Positions 1 through 9,199 are shown, numbered from the stretch's first letter. The stretch is DNA of 64,000 nucleotides from Phytohabitans maris (GCF_031085175.1 NZ_JAVHUY010000042.1:1-64000), one strand, 5' to 3'. The notes: generated from the letters alone by a model not told the origin. Made by a program: numbers and translations.

Positions 1-1188
1 GAGGTGCCGTTCTTCGAGCCTGGCCTGCCCGAGCTGCTGAGCAAGGCCCTGGAGTCGGGCCGGCTGCGGTTCACCACGTCGTATGCCGAGGCGGGTGAGT
101 TCGGCGAGGTGCACTTCGTCTGCGTCGGCACGCCGCAGCGCCCCGGCTCGTACGCCGCCGACATCCAGTACGTCGACGCGGCCGTCAGCGAGCTCGCCCA
201 GCACCTGCGGAGCAAGAGCCTGGTGGTCGGCAAGTCGACCGTGCCGATCGGTACCGCCGCCCGGCTGACCGGCATGGTGCGGCGGCTCGCGCCCGCCGGC
301 GAGGAAGTGGAGCTGGCCTGGAATCCGGAGTTTCTGCGGGAGGGCTTCGCGGTCGACGACACCCTCAGGCCGGACCGGCTGGTCTTCGGCGTGGCGTCGC
401 CGTGGGCCGAGGAGCGGCTGCGGGCCGCCTTCGCGCCGGTGCTGGCGCAGGGGACCCCGGTGGTGGTCACCGACCTGGCGACGGCGGAGCTGGTGAAGGT
501 CGCGGCGAACTCGTTCCTGGCGACGAAGATTTCGTACATCAACGCGATGGCGGAGGTGTGTGAGGGGACCGGCGCGGATGTGCACGATCTGGCGGCGGCG
601 CTCGCCTATGACGATCGGATCGGTGGCCGGTTCCTCAAGCCCGGTCTGGGTTTTGGCGGTGGTTGCCTGCCGAAGGACATCCGGGCGTTCATGCACCGGG
701 CTGAGGAGTTGGGTGTGGGGCAGGCGGTGTCGTTTCTGCGTGAGGTGGACGGGATCAACAAGCGGCGCCGGGCCCGCACCGTCGACCTGGTCCGTGAGCT
801 GGTCGGTGGTGACCTGGTGGGGGTGCGGGTGGCGGCGTTGGGGGCGGCGTTCAAGCCGAACTCGGACGATATCCGGGATGCGCCGGCGTTGGATGTGGCC
901 AGCACGTTGCACGAGGAGGGTGCGGTGGTGCGGGTCTTCGACCCGGTCGCGATGGACAATGCGCGGCGGGTGCATCCGGAGTTGGCTTACGGCGAGGGTG
1001 CGTTGGACGTGGCCCGGGACGCCGACGTGGTGGTGCTGCTGACCGAGTGGGCCGAATTCCGCGAGATCGACCCCGAGGTGATGGGGCGCGCGGTCAGCCA
1101 CCGCCGCATCGTGGACGGCCGGCACGCTCTCGACGCCGGGCAGTGGCGGGCCGCGGGCTGGGAGTACCGGGCCCTCGGCCGCCCCTGA
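1..1188 (+). CDS. UDP-glucose 6-dehydrogenase, 5'-truncated by the window edge
   Basis: Oxidises UDP-glucose to UDP-glucuronate with two NAD+; feeds cell-wall or exopolysaccharide precursors in the cytoplasm. The reading frame is open from the first base; the N-terminal Rossmann GxGxxG (about 40 residues) lies outside the window. Visible family motifs are VCVGTPQ, GKSTVP, the WNPEFLREGFAV stretch, the central AELVKVAANSFLATKISYIN helix and the catalytic-Cys loop GFGGGCLPKD. A C-terminal UDP-binding Rossmann domain follows (GAAFKPNSDDIRDAPAL) and ends ALGRP, typical of actinobacterial Ugd/TuaD proteins. It converges with the next gene with only 9 bp between stops. Family assignment is firm; the specific sugar nucleotide (UDP-Glc versus UDP-ManNAc) is inferred from closest motif resemblance. 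Confidence 0.93.
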   Translation, partial: EVPFFEPGLPELLSKALESGRLRFTTSYAEAGEFGEVHFVCVGTPQRPGSYAADIQYVDAAVSELAQHLRSKSLVVGKSTVPIGTAARLTGMVRRLAPAGEEVELAWNPEFLREGFAVDDTLRPDRLVFGVASPWAEERLRAAFAPVLAQGTPVVVTDLATAELVKVAANSFLATKISYINAMAEVCEGTGADVHDLAAALAYDDRIGGRFLKPGLGFGGGCLPKDIRAFMHRAEELGVGQAVSFLREVDGINKRRRARTVDLVRELVGGDLVGVRVAALGAAFKPNSDDIRDAPALDVASTLHEEGAVVRVFDPVAMDNARRVHPELAYGEGALDVARDADVVVLLTEWAEFREIDPEVMGRAVSHRRIVDGRHALDAGQWRAAGWEYRALGRP

Positions 1189-1197
1189 ACGCCCCGC

Positions 1198-2508
1198 TCA
1201 GGTGGAGAGGGAGGCGGGCCGGAAGAGCCCGTCCGGGTCGTACCGCCGCCACACCTCGGTCACGGCGGTGCCGGTCTCGCCCGGGTAGATCCGCTGGAAC
1301 GCGGCGGGGGTGAGCCGGCTCTCGAAGTTGACGTAGGCCCCGTCCATCCGTTTCGAGACGCCGCGCCAGGTGGCGTCGAGGGCGGCCGGACCGTCCGGCG
1401 GAAACACCGAGGCGACGACGAGCGTGTCCTGGTGCCGGTGCGGGTACGCGGTGGCGTCCGCCGGGACGTCGTTGACCGCACCGCCCACGGAACGGAGCTG
1501 GACGAGCGCGCGGCCGGAGCGGGCCATCGCCATGATCGCGCGAGCGTCCCCTTCGGACATTCCGGCCAGCAGTCCGTTGGTGGTGATGGCGGGCTGCTGA
1601 CCGGTGTTCGGGTGCAGGTGCGCCGTGGGCACGAGCGCGGTGTACGGCATCGTGTCGGTGCGGTGGTCGAGCAGGTCGCCGATCGCAAGGAGCGGCGCGA
1701 CGAGCGTACGGGCCCGCTTGGGGCTGCCGTCGGCGACCACCGCCGTGATCGACATGACCGTCGACGGCCCGTACGGCATCAGCATCACCGCGGTGGAGAG
1801 CTCCCGTGGCGCCTCCGCGAGGTACCGGGCCCAGCGGTGGAGCGTGTCGCCGTCCGGGCCGGCCGCGACGGCGATCTGCGCCACGCCGACGTCCCGTACC
1901 CGGGTCGCCTCGATCTCGAAGGCCACGACGATCCCGATCCCGGCACCGGCGCCGCGTACCGCCCAGAACAGCTCCGGTTCGCGGTCGGCGTCGGCGCGCA
2001 CGACGGTGCCGTCCGCCAGCACCACCTCGACCGCGCGGACGTGGTCGATGGTGAGGCCGTACTGGCGTACCAGCCAGCCGATCCCGCCACCGGTGGCCAG
2101 GCCGCCGGCGCCGACGTTGCCGTGGTCGCCGGAGCTGATCGCCAGCCCGTACGGGGCCAGGGCCTTGGCGACGTTCGCCCACCGGGCGCCGGCCCCGACC
2201 CGGACCAGCCGGGTGCCCGGGTCCAGCACCTCGACCTGGTCGAGCGCGGACAGGTCGACGACCAGGCCGCCGTCGTTCGTACCCGCGCCGGTGAGCCCGT
2301 GACCGCCACTGCGTACCGCCAGCGGCAGCCCCTGCTCGCGGGCGAAGCGGACGGCGGCCACCACCTCTCTCGTGTCCCGCGGCAGCAGGATGGCCGCCGG
2401 CGCGCCCCGCGTCGTGTACGTCGAGCGCAGCGCCGCGTACCGGCGGTCGCCGGGCGTGACGACGTTGCCGCCGAACTCCCGGGGTGGGGTGGAGAGCGCC
2501 GGTTTCAT
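1198..2508 (-). CDS. FAD-linked oxidoreductase, berberine-bridge-enzyme type
   Basis: 436 residues. An N-terminal FAD_binding_4 (PCMH) domain carries the motif LAVRSGGHGLTG; the His at about residue 70 is where BBE-family proteins attach FAD covalently. A substrate domain follows, and a C-terminal BBE segment contains YVNFESRL and RRYDPDGLFRP. The family oxidises sugars, alkaloids or aromatic alcohols with O2; the substrate here is unknown. The start is the ATG whose first bases overlap the stop of the upstream F420-type oxidoreductase (ATGA), so the two are translationally coupled. A much longer upstream reading is only antisense-free GC frame and is rejected. No signal peptide, so probably cytoplasmic. 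Confidence 0.88.
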   Translation of the reverse strand: MKPALSTPPREFGGNVVTPGDRRYAALRSTYTTRGAPAAILLPRDTREVVAAVRFAREQGLPLAVRSGGHGLTGAGTNDGGLVVDLSALDQVEVLDPGTRLVRVGAGARWANVAKALAPYGLAISSGDHGNVGAGGLATGGGIGWLVRQYGLTIDHVRAVEVVLADGTVVRADADREPELFWAVRGAGAGIGIVVAFEIEATRVRDVGVAQIAVAAGPDGDTLHRWARYLAEAPRELSTAVMLMPYGPSTVMSITAVVADGSPKRARTLVAPLLAIGDLLDHRTDTMPYTALVPTAHLHPNTGQQPAITTNGLLAGMSEGDARAIMAMARSGRALVQLRSVGGAVNDVPADATAYPHRHQDTLVVASVFPPDGPAALDATWRGVSKRMDGAYVNFESRLTPAAFQRIYPGETGTAVTEVWRRYDPDGLFRPASLST

Positions 2509-3404
2509 CGCTGCTCCCGCCTCTGCCGCACCTGCTCGCGCACGCCCGGGACCACCTGGTCGACGAAGAGCTTCAGCTGCGCCTCGGCCGCGGTGACCGG
2601 CCAGAAGACGAAGGTGTCGAACCCGAGGTCGACCGCCCAGGTGGTCAGCGTGTCGATCCACGTCCGCGGGTCGCCGACGAGGCCGGTACCGCCCCGGTGG
2701 GATCCGATCGCGCCGATCACGTTGTAGACGCGGCGTACCGCCGCGGGGTCCCGGCCGGCCTCCCGCGCGGCCTTGTCGATGATCCGCTGCCGGGACGGCA
2801 CCTGCGCCGGCGGCACGTAGATGTTGAGCGGGGAGATCCAGCCGTCGCTGTGGCGGCCGGTCACCTCGAGCATGCGCGCCTTCTGGCTGCCCAGCCAGAT
2901 CGGGACCGGCGCCGGCGGCACCGGGCCGGCGGCGTACCCCTCGATGTGGTGTTGTTCGCTGTTCAGCCGCACCCCGCCGCCGGCCAGCGCGCGGCGCATG
3001 ACCTGCAGCGACTCGGCGGTGTAGGCGACCATCTCCGGGCCGGGACGCCGGACGCCGCCCATGGCGGCGATCGCGTCCGCGCTCGCCCCGCCGCCGACGC
3101 CGAGGACCAGCCGGCCCCCGGTGAGGACGCTCAGCGACGCGGCGGCCTTGGCCAGCATCGTGGGCGGGCGCAGTTGCAGGTCGGCGACGTCGGTGAAGAA
3201 GGCGATCCGGTCGGTATCCGCGGACAGGTGGCTGATCATCGTCCACGTGTCGAGGTAGTCAGGTTGGTAAGGGTGGTCCTGGACGGCGAGGTAGTCGAGC
3301 CCGCCGCCCTCCGCGAGCCCGGCCAGCCGTCGCGTCTCGGCCAGCCGGCCGGCGGAGGGGTCGAGGCTCAGCCCGAAGGAGATCGGGTGTCCGTAGTCGG
3401 TCAT
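2505..3404 (-). CDS. LLM-class (luciferase-like) F420/flavin-dependent oxidoreductase
   Basis: 299 residues with the bacterial luciferase-like TIM-barrel pattern: N-terminal ISFGLSLDPSAGR, the AVQDHPYQPDYLDTWT loop, IAFFTDVADLQLRPPTMLAK, the phosphate-binding GGRLVLGVGGGA, and a C-terminal HFxF-like FDTFVFWPV. Actinobacterial members of this group usually use coenzyme F420, sometimes FMN; substrates are varied and cannot be read here. First gene of a two-gene unit; its stop overlaps the start of the FAD oxidoreductase by 4 bp. It is transcribed divergently from an HxlR regulator 64 bp away, the common layout for a redox-responsive repressor and its target. Confidence 0.87.
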   Translation of the reverse strand: MTDYGHPISFGLSLDPSAGRLAETRRLAGLAEGGGLDYLAVQDHPYQPDYLDTWTMISHLSADTDRIAFFTDVADLQLRPPTMLAKAAASLSVLTGGRLVLGVGGGASADAIAAMGGVRRPGPEMVAYTAESLQVMRRALAGGGVRLNSEQHHIEGYAAGPVPPAPVPIWLGSQKARMLEVTGRHSDGWISPLNIYVPPAQVPSRQRIIDKAAREAGRDPAAVRRVYNVIGAIGSHRGGTGLVGDPRTWIDTLTTWAVDLGFDTFVFWPVTAAEAQLKLFVDQVVPGVREQVRQRREQR

Positions 3405-3446
3405 GGGCTCAATGCTCCGGGGCCGGCGTCGCTGGGCAAACCCGAG

Positions 3447-3472
3447 ATGAGTAACTAATCTTTGGTAAGTGA
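3447..3472. promoter_or_regulatory. Candidate HxlR operator/promoter between divergent genes
   Basis: The 64-bp gap between the divergent oxidoreductase and HxlR genes contains one AT-rich island, GTAACTAATCTTTGGTAAGT at 3451-3470, with two GTAAST half-sites about one helical turn apart. HxlR-family proteins often bind GTAA/TTAC-type half-sites near their own promoter. The HxlR start codon overlaps the island's right end, so binding there would block both genes. This is read by eye only. Confidence 0.4.
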
Positions 3473-3885
3473 CTGAACATCCGCCGACTGAACGCCCGCC
3501 CACTGGACATCCGCCGACTGGACATCCGCCCGCGGACCGCCGCCCCGAGCCGCGCATCGACGAGCCGAGCTGCCGCACGTTCCAGGACTCGCTCGACCTG
3601 GTCGGCCGCCGGTGGACCGGCGCGATCCTGCTCGCCGCGGAGCGCGGCGCCCGCCGGTTCCGCGACTACCGGGCCGCCGTGACCGGCATCTCCGACCGGC
3701 TGCTCGCCCAGCGGCTCAAGGAGCTCGAACAGGACGGGCTGCTGGAGCGCACCGTCATCCCCAGCACCCCGGTCCAGATCATGTATGCGCTGAGCCCCGA
3801 GGGCCAGGAGCTGATGTCGGTGCTGCGGCCACTCGTCGACTGGAGCTACCGGCGCCACCTGCGCGCGGCCGGCGCCCCTCGATAA
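3469..3885 (+). CDS. HxlR-family winged-helix transcriptional regulator
   Basis: 138 residues with a GTG start. Residues 1-30 are a Pro/His-rich low-complexity lead encoded by short tandem repeats (GHPPTGHPP). From about residue 33 the HxlR pattern is clear: CRTFQDSLDLVGRRWTGAIL, then FRDYRAAVTGISDRLLAQRLKELEQDGLLERTV and a wing, YALSPEGQEL. The Cys at the domain start is the residue used for redox sensing in several HxlR proteins. The gene is divergent from the F420-/FAD-oxidoreductase pair and probably controls it. The true start may be internal (the repeats are dispensable for the fold); no strong Shine-Dalgarno precedes the GTG. Confidence 0.87.
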   Translation: MTEHPPTERPPTGHPPTGHPPADRRPEPRIDEPSCRTFQDSLDLVGRRWTGAILLAAERGARRFRDYRAAVTGISDRLLAQRLKELEQDGLLERTVIPSTPVQIMYALSPEGQELMSVLRPLVDWSYRRHLRAAGAPR

Positions 3886-4057
3886 AGGCCCCTCGACAAA
3901 GCCGGCGGCGGCCCTCGGCCGGCGGCCGCGGCGGCCGGAGATCTGACAGCCGGCCGGTCAGACCAAGGACAGAACGACCTATCGATCTAAACATCTGCAT
4001 ACATTCCGCTCTGTGGCCCGGTGCTCCCGCCGGGCCGATCAAGAGGGGGGAATGTAC

Positions 4058-5065
4058 ATGCGACTCAGTCCATCGGTGGGCCGGCTGCGTTCGGCGGTCC
4101 TGGTCGGCGGGGCGGTCCTGGGCCTCGCGGTAGCGGGCATGGCCCCGCCCGCGGTGGCCGCGCCCGCCGCGGCGGCCGACCCGCACGCCGCGGTCGCCGA
4201 CGACAAGGCGCCGCCGCGGGGCGGGCACCTGCTGGCCAGTGCCGCCGGCGCGGGCGGGGCCGGCGCCTCGGGTACCGCCGGCACGGGCGTCCTCACGCCC
4301 ACCAAGTCGCCCGTGGTCGCCGGGAAGCCGCCGGCCGGGCACCTCACCGAGTCGGTGATCGGTACGGACAGCCGGGTCCGGGTCAACCCGACCACGACGT
4401 ACCCGACCAGCGCGATCGTGCAGATCGTCCGCACCGCCGGCACCAGCACGTTCGGCTGCACCGGCTGGCTCTACGGCGCGAGCATCGTCGCGACCGCGGG
4501 CCACTGCGTGCACCCCGGCGGCGGGGCGGACGGCGGCGGGGGCAACGGCTTCTACCCGCGCGCCAACTTCACGATCATCCCGGCCCGCAACGGCGGCACC
4601 AACCCGTTCGGCACCTGTACGGCCACGCAGCTGCTGTCGGTCAACGGCTGGACCGCCAGCGGCAACGAGGGCAACGACTACGGCGCGATCCGGCTCAGCT
4701 GCAGCGCCGGCAACAGCACCGGCACGTTCGGCCTGTGGTGGCAGAGCGCCTCGCTGGACGGGGCCGCGACGACGGTCTCCGGCTATCCGTGTGACAAGAC
4801 CTTCGGCGAGCAGTGGCGGCACGCCGGCATGACCGTCACCGTCACGCAGACCCAGCAGGTCTTCTACCAGAACGACACGGCCGGCTGCCAGAGCGGCAGC
4901 CCGGTCTACCAGAACCGGGCGGCCGGCAGCGCGTTCTGCACCGGCCAGTGCGTGATGGCCATCCACGCGTACGGGCTGCACGGGTCGTCGCCGCACTCGA
5001 CGAACAACCACGGCACCCGCATCACCGAGGCGGTCTTCAACAACCTGATCACCTGGCGCGGCTGA
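4058..5065 (+). CDS. Secreted V8-like (S1B) serine endopeptidase
   Basis: 335 residues. A twin-basic N-terminus and hydrophobic core ending around AVAAPAAAAD form a Sec signal peptide, followed by a Gly/Ala/Thr-rich propeptide. The chymotrypsin-like triad is visible: His in VATAGHC (about residue 149), Asp in NDYGAIRL (about 207) and Ser in GCQSGSPV (about 279). The QSGSP context and the absence of a specificity-pocket Asp resemble glutamyl endopeptidases of the V8 group. A strong GAGGGGGG at 4043-4050 sits about 7 nt before the ATG at 4058; an in-frame ATG at 4052 is too close to it. The downstream gene is co-oriented 113 bp away. Confidence 0.9.
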   Translation: MRLSPSVGRLRSAVLVGGAVLGLAVAGMAPPAVAAPAAAADPHAAVADDKAPPRGGHLLASAAGAGGAGASGTAGTGVLTPTKSPVVAGKPPAGHLTESVIGTDSRVRVNPTTTYPTSAIVQIVRTAGTSTFGCTGWLYGASIVATAGHCVHPGGGADGGGGNGFYPRANFTIIPARNGGTNPFGTCTATQLLSVNGWTASGNEGNDYGAIRLSCSAGNSTGTFGLWWQSASLDGAATTVSGYPCDKTFGEQWRHAGMTVTVTQTQQVFYQNDTAGCQSGSPVYQNRAAGSAFCTGQCVMAIHAYGLHGSSPHSTNNHGTRITEAVFNNLITWRG

Positions 5066-5178
5066 CCGGCCGGCCCGCACTCCGGGGTGGCCCGCGCCCA
5101 GCGGGTCGCCCCGGAACCGGTCCGGCCGGCGGCGCGTCGGATCGAAGGTCAGCGCCGGCCACCATGAAGGAGCATCCC

Positions 5179-5574
5179 GTGCGGATCCCACGCCCGTGGA
5201 CGATCGCCCTGCTCGCGGCGGTGCCACTCCTGCTCGGCGCGGCCCTGGTCGTCGCCACCGGCGACCGGCCGGTCTCCGACACCGACCCCACCCCGGCGCC
5301 CGCCGGCTCGCCGGTCATGGGCGCGATCGCCGGCACCGTCACGCGCCCGGACGGCACCCCGGTCGCCGACGCCGGCGTACTCGTCGCGTCGCTGGACGAC
5401 CCGCCCGTGGCCGTACCGGAGATCGGGGTGCGCACCGGCGCCGACGGCCGGTACGAGTGGTGGCTGCGCCCCGGCCCGTACGAGGTGACCGCCGTGGCCG
5501 GCACGGTGAAAGCGGCGGGGACCGCCACCGTGGTCCCCGGCCGGAGCGTCACCCTCGACCTGACGGCGGGCTGA
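5179..5574 (+). CDS. Membrane-anchored carboxypeptidase-regulatory-like (Ig-fold) protein
   Basis: 131 residues. One N-terminal membrane segment (TIALLAAVPLLLGAALVV), a short Pro/Thr spacer, then a single carboxypeptidase-regulatory-like beta-sandwich of about 75 residues: GTVTRPDGTPVADAGVLV, then GADGRYEWWLRPGPYEVTA. Such domains mediate adhesion or act as structural modules outside the membrane. I chose the GTG at 5179 because AAGGAG lies at 5167-5172 with 6-nt spacing; the ATG at 5164 would put that Shine-Dalgarno inside the gene. No catalytic residues are seen and the function is unknown. Confidence 0.75.
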   Translation: MRIPRPWTIALLAAVPLLLGAALVVATGDRPVSDTDPTPAPAGSPVMGAIAGTVTRPDGTPVADAGVLVASLDDPPVAVPEIGVRTGADGRYEWWLRPGPYEVTAVAGTVKAAGTATVVPGRSVTLDLTAG

Positions 5575-5663
5575 GCCGGCCGGCCGGATCGCCTGCGGGT
5601 CAACCGTCCGGTCTGCCCGGACGTCCTGGTGGGCGGTTCACGCCGGGGCGGTCGTTGCGAAGA

Positions 5664-8600
5664 ATGGACGCGATGACCGGCGACCAGATCGAGCGACCGC
5701 GACCCGGGCGCCGGCTCAGCCGCAAGGTGCTGCTGACCGCGGCCAGCCCGGTCCTGGCGGCGCTGGTCGGGGTCCTGACCAACCTGGCCACCAACGGTTG
5801 GAACTGGTGGCTGGTCATCGGCCTGGCGGTGGCCGTGCTGGTCACCGCGGTACTGGCGATCTGGCTCGACGGGCCTCGGTCGCAGCCGGAGCCGGCCGCC
5901 CGGGTGGAGCCGCAGCCCCCGCCGCCCGCTGCCGCCGCACCGGCGATGGCCCGCAAGCCACCGGCCAACACCGTGCCCCGCCCGGACCTCGCCGACGCCG
6001 TGTGGCGGCTGCTGGCCGGGGACGCCGGGCCGGGCGTGGTCAGCCTGGAAGGGCCGGGCGGGTTCGGCAAGACCACGCTGGCGATGCTGCTCTGCGACCG
6101 GCCGGAGGTCGCCGGACGGTTCCCGGGCGGGGTGCTCTGGGCCACCGTCGGCGACGGCACGGCCGGGGCCGGGCTGGCGGCCGAGGTCGGGCGGCTCTGC
6201 GAGGCGCTCTCCGGCGACCGCCCGAGCACCGCCGATCCGGACCTGGCCGGCCAGCGCCTCGGCGACCTGCTCGCCGAGCGGGAGCCGGTGCTCATGGTCG
6301 TCGACGACGTTTGGCGGGCCGACCAGCTCGAACCGTTCCTGCACGGCGGCGCCGGGTGCCGGCGCCTGGTCATCACCCGCAACGCCGCAGTGGCCCCGCC
6401 GGCCGCCGAACGGGTGCACGTGGAGGCGATGACCGAGGCGGAGGCGACCCGGGTGCTGGCCGCCGGCGCGGCGGGGACGGCGCCGCAGACGATGGCCCGC
6501 CTGCTCGCGCTCACCGGTCGCTGGCCGGTCCTGGTGGGGCTCGCGGCCGGCGCGATCGAGGCGTACCAGGCCGACGGCGCGACCGCCGAGGCCGCCGCCG
6601 TCTGGGTCGCCGACCAGCTCGCCCGGCACGGTCCGACCGCGGTCGACGTCGACGACGCCGGCAGCCGCGAACGGGCGGTGGCGGCCACCCTGGGTACCAG
6701 CCTGCGCCTGCTCTCCGACGTGGAGCGGGAGTGCTACGCGGACCTCGCGGTGCTCCCACCCCGGGCGGTGGCCGACGAGGAGGCCCTGGCCCTGCTGTGG
6801 AGCGGCCGGGACGTGACCGGCGCCCAGGTCGCCCTGGTGCACCGCAAGCTGGTCCGGCTGCGGCTGGCCGGCGGGCGCTGGACCGAGCGGGGCGGACCGG
6901 CCCTGCAGTTGCACGACGTGATCGGCGCGTACCTGCGCCACGCCCTGGACGAGGCGGAGCTCGCCGCCCGGCAGCGGCGGTTCGTCGACGCGGCCCGGCG
7001 CCTGCTGCCCTCGTCCACGGTCGGCTGGCGCGGAGCCTGGTGGCAGCTGCCACCCGAGGGCGGGTACCTCTGGGACAACCTGGCGTTCCACCTGAACGCC
7101 GCCGGCTACGACCGGGAGCTGGCCGCGACGGTCTGCGACCCGCGCTGGGTGGAGGCGCGGACCCGGGTCGCGGGTACCGCCGCGGCGGCCGCCGGCGATC
7201 TGGAGCTGGTCGACACGCCCGAGGCCACGGCCCTACGGGAGGCCCTGCGCCGCTCCGGGCACCTGCTCGGCCGGATGGAACCGGCCGCCGCGCTCGGCGC
7301 GACCCTGGCGAGCCGGCTCGGCGCCGTACCCGAGCTGGCCGGCGCCGTCGCGGCGTACGCGGCGCAGCTGCCCCGGCCCCGGCTGGCCAACCGGTGGCCG
7401 CTGCCCGACACCACGCCGACCCGCGCCGACCGGCACTCGGCCGGCGTGGAGCACCTCGCGGTCTCGCCCGACGGGCGGCTGCTCGCCTCGGCCAGCGCCG
7501 ACAACACCGTCCGCCTCTGGTCCACCGTGGACGGCAGCCCGCTGGGCGTCCTCCGTGGACACACCGCGGTCATCCACTGCTGTTCCTTCTCCGCCGACGG
7601 CACGATGCTGGCCAGCTCGTCGGGGGACGGCACGGTGCGGATCTGGGACCCGCTCACCCAGGCGCCCCTGCGCACGATCCGGGGACACGACGGCCGGGTG
7701 CAGGCCGTCCGGTTCACATTGGACGGTGCGATGCTGGTCACCGCCGGGGGAGAGGGCGCGCTGCGGCTGTCCCGCACCGACGACGGCACCCTGGTACGCG
7801 AGCTGGCCGGCCACACCGCCCGGGTGCACAACTGCGCGGTGAGCCCGGACGGCCGTACCGTCGCCTCCGTCGACGCGGCCGGCGCCGTCCGGGCCTGGGA
7901 CGCCGCCACCGGGGCCGCGCTCTTCGCCAACGACGGGCACCGGGGGCGGGTCTGGGGGTGCGCCTTCTCGCCGGACGGGCGGCTGCTGGCGACCAGCGGC
8001 GACGACAGCGAGATCAAGCTGTGGCGGGTGTCCGACGGCGCCCAGGTCGGTGCGCTCGCCGGGCATCAGGGCAAGGTCTACGACCTGGCCTTCAGCGCGG
8101 ACGGGCAGTGGCTGGCCAGCGCCGGCGCGGACCGCACGGTCCGGCTCTGGGACGCCGCCTCCGGCGCCCACCTGCGAACGCTGGACGGGCACGGCTGGGA
8201 GGTGTGGGCCTGCGCCTTCGGCCCCGACGGCCGGCTGTTCAGCGCGGACGGCGAGGCCGACCTGCGCGCCTGGGACCCGCGCACCGGCGGTCAGGTGTTC
8301 GAGATGACCGGCCACTCCGACGCCATCTGGGACTGCGCCTTCGCGCCCGACGGGGAGCTGCTGGCCACCGGCGGCGACGTCGACGCGCGGCTGTGGCGCC
8401 CGTCGACCGGCGAGCTGGAGCGGGTGCTGGAGCATCCCGACTGGGTGTGCGGTGTCCGGTTCTCCCCGGACGGCAAGCTGATCGCCGTCGCCGGCGGATC
8501 CGGGAGCGTGGCCCTCTGGGACGCCGAAGGCGTGACCCACCGGCACGCCCTGGCCGGGCACACGGCCGACCTGTCCCACTGCGACTTCTCGCCGGACGGC

Positions 8601-9155
8601 ACCCGCCTGGCGACCGCCGCCCGCGACGGGACCGCGCGGCTCTGGGACACCTCCACCGGCGAGGTCACGCACGTGCTGGAGTCCGGCGTCTACGAGCTGT
8701 TCTGCTGCGCCTTCAGCCCGGACGGCGGCACCCTCGCGGTCAGCGGCGACGACGGCCTCGTGCAGCTCTGGGACACCGCGACCGGCACCCGCGAACGGGT
8801 CGTCGGCGGGCACACCGAAGACGTCAACTTCTGCGAGTTCTCACCCGACGGCGAGCTGCTGGCCAGCGGCGCCGGGGACGGCAGGCTGCGGCTCTGGCAC
8901 CGGAGCACCGGCGAAGCCACCTGGCTGCCCGGCCACACCGGCGGCATCACCGCCTGCCGCTTCTCGCCGGACGGTACGCTGCTGGCCACCGCGAGCTACG
9001 ACCAGAGCATCCGGGTCTGGCACGTCGCCGAACGCCGCTGCGTCTGCGCGCTCCGGGTCGACTCACCGCTGTACTCGTGCGCCTGGCGCCCCGACGGCAC
9101 CGGGATCGCCGCCGCCGGCCTGCACGGCACCTACCTGTTCGACTATCTGCCCTGA
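5664..9155 (+). CDS. Membrane-anchored NB-ARC STAND NTPase with 14 WD40 repeats
   Basis: 1163 residues. Two adjacent N-terminal transmembrane segments (about 22-41 and 48-67) precede a Pro/Ala-rich linker. The NB-ARC NTPase has P-loop GPGGFGKTT (130-138), Walker B VLMVVDDVW and sensor RLVITRN, followed by winged-helix regions. From about 590 to the C-terminus there are 14 WD40 repeats (FSPDGxLLAT...VRLWD), enough for two seven-bladed propellers. This is the Apaf-1-like layout: propellers sense a ligand, NB-ARC oligomerises, the N-terminal part is the effector. Here the only N-terminal module is the membrane pair, so a membrane-acting output is plausible but unproven. The second ATG at 5673 is an alternative start. 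Confidence 0.85.
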   Translation: MDAMTGDQIERPRPGRRLSRKVLLTAASPVLAALVGVLTNLATNGWNWWLVIGLAVAVLVTAVLAIWLDGPRSQPEPAARVEPQPPPPAAAAPAMARKPPANTVPRPDLADAVWRLLAGDAGPGVVSLEGPGGFGKTTLAMLLCDRPEVAGRFPGGVLWATVGDGTAGAGLAAEVGRLCEALSGDRPSTADPDLAGQRLGDLLAEREPVLMVVDDVWRADQLEPFLHGGAGCRRLVITRNAAVAPPAAERVHVEAMTEAEATRVLAAGAAGTAPQTMARLLALTGRWPVLVGLAAGAIEAYQADGATAEAAAVWVADQLARHGPTAVDVDDAGSRERAVAATLGTSLRLLSDVERECYADLAVLPPRAVADEEALALLWSGRDVTGAQVALVHRKLVRLRLAGGRWTERGGPALQLHDVIGAYLRHALDEAELAARQRRFVDAARRLLPSSTVGWRGAWWQLPPEGGYLWDNLAFHLNAAGYDRELAATVCDPRWVEARTRVAGTAAAAAGDLELVDTPEATALREALRRSGHLLGRMEPAAALGATLASRLGAVPELAGAVAAYAAQLPRPRLANRWPLPDTTPTRADRHSAGVEHLAVSPDGRLLASASADNTVRLWSTVDGSPLGVLRGHTAVIHCCSFSADGTMLASSSGDGTVRIWDPLTQAPLRTIRGHDGRVQAVRFTLDGAMLVTAGGEGALRLSRTDDGTLVRELAGHTARVHNCAVSPDGRTVASVDAAGAVRAWDAATGAALFANDGHRGRVWGCAFSPDGRLLATSGDDSEIKLWRVSDGAQVGALAGHQGKVYDLAFSADGQWLASAGADRTVRLWDAASGAHLRTLDGHGWEVWACAFGPDGRLFSADGEADLRAWDPRTGGQVFEMTGHSDAIWDCAFAPDGELLATGGDVDARLWRPSTGELERVLEHPDWVCGVRFSPDGKLIAVAGGSGSVALWDAEGVTHRHALAGHTADLSHCDFSPDGTRLATAARDGTARLWDTSTGEVTHVLESGVYELFCCAFSPDGGTLAVSGDDGLVQLWDTATGTRERVVGGHTEDVNFCEFSPDGELLASGAGDGRLRLWHRSTGEATWLPGHTGGITACRFSPDGTLLATASYDQSIRVWHVAERRCVCALRVDSPLYSCAWRPDGTGIAAAGLHGTYLFDYLP

Positions 9156-9199
9156 CGCTCCCGGGCTTCCCGGGCTTCCGGACGGACAGATTTACGCGT

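Noticed and set aside
1198-3578. Secondary-metabolite cluster around the FAD and F420 oxidoreductases
   Set aside because: No synthase, cyclase, NRPS/PKS or RiPP precursor gene is nearby; the pair with HxlR is self-contained.
4058-9155. Protease plus NB-ARC/WD40 as a caspase-like defence operon
   Set aside because: The protease has a signal peptide and acts outside the cell, and there are separate gaps; no other defence genes flank them.
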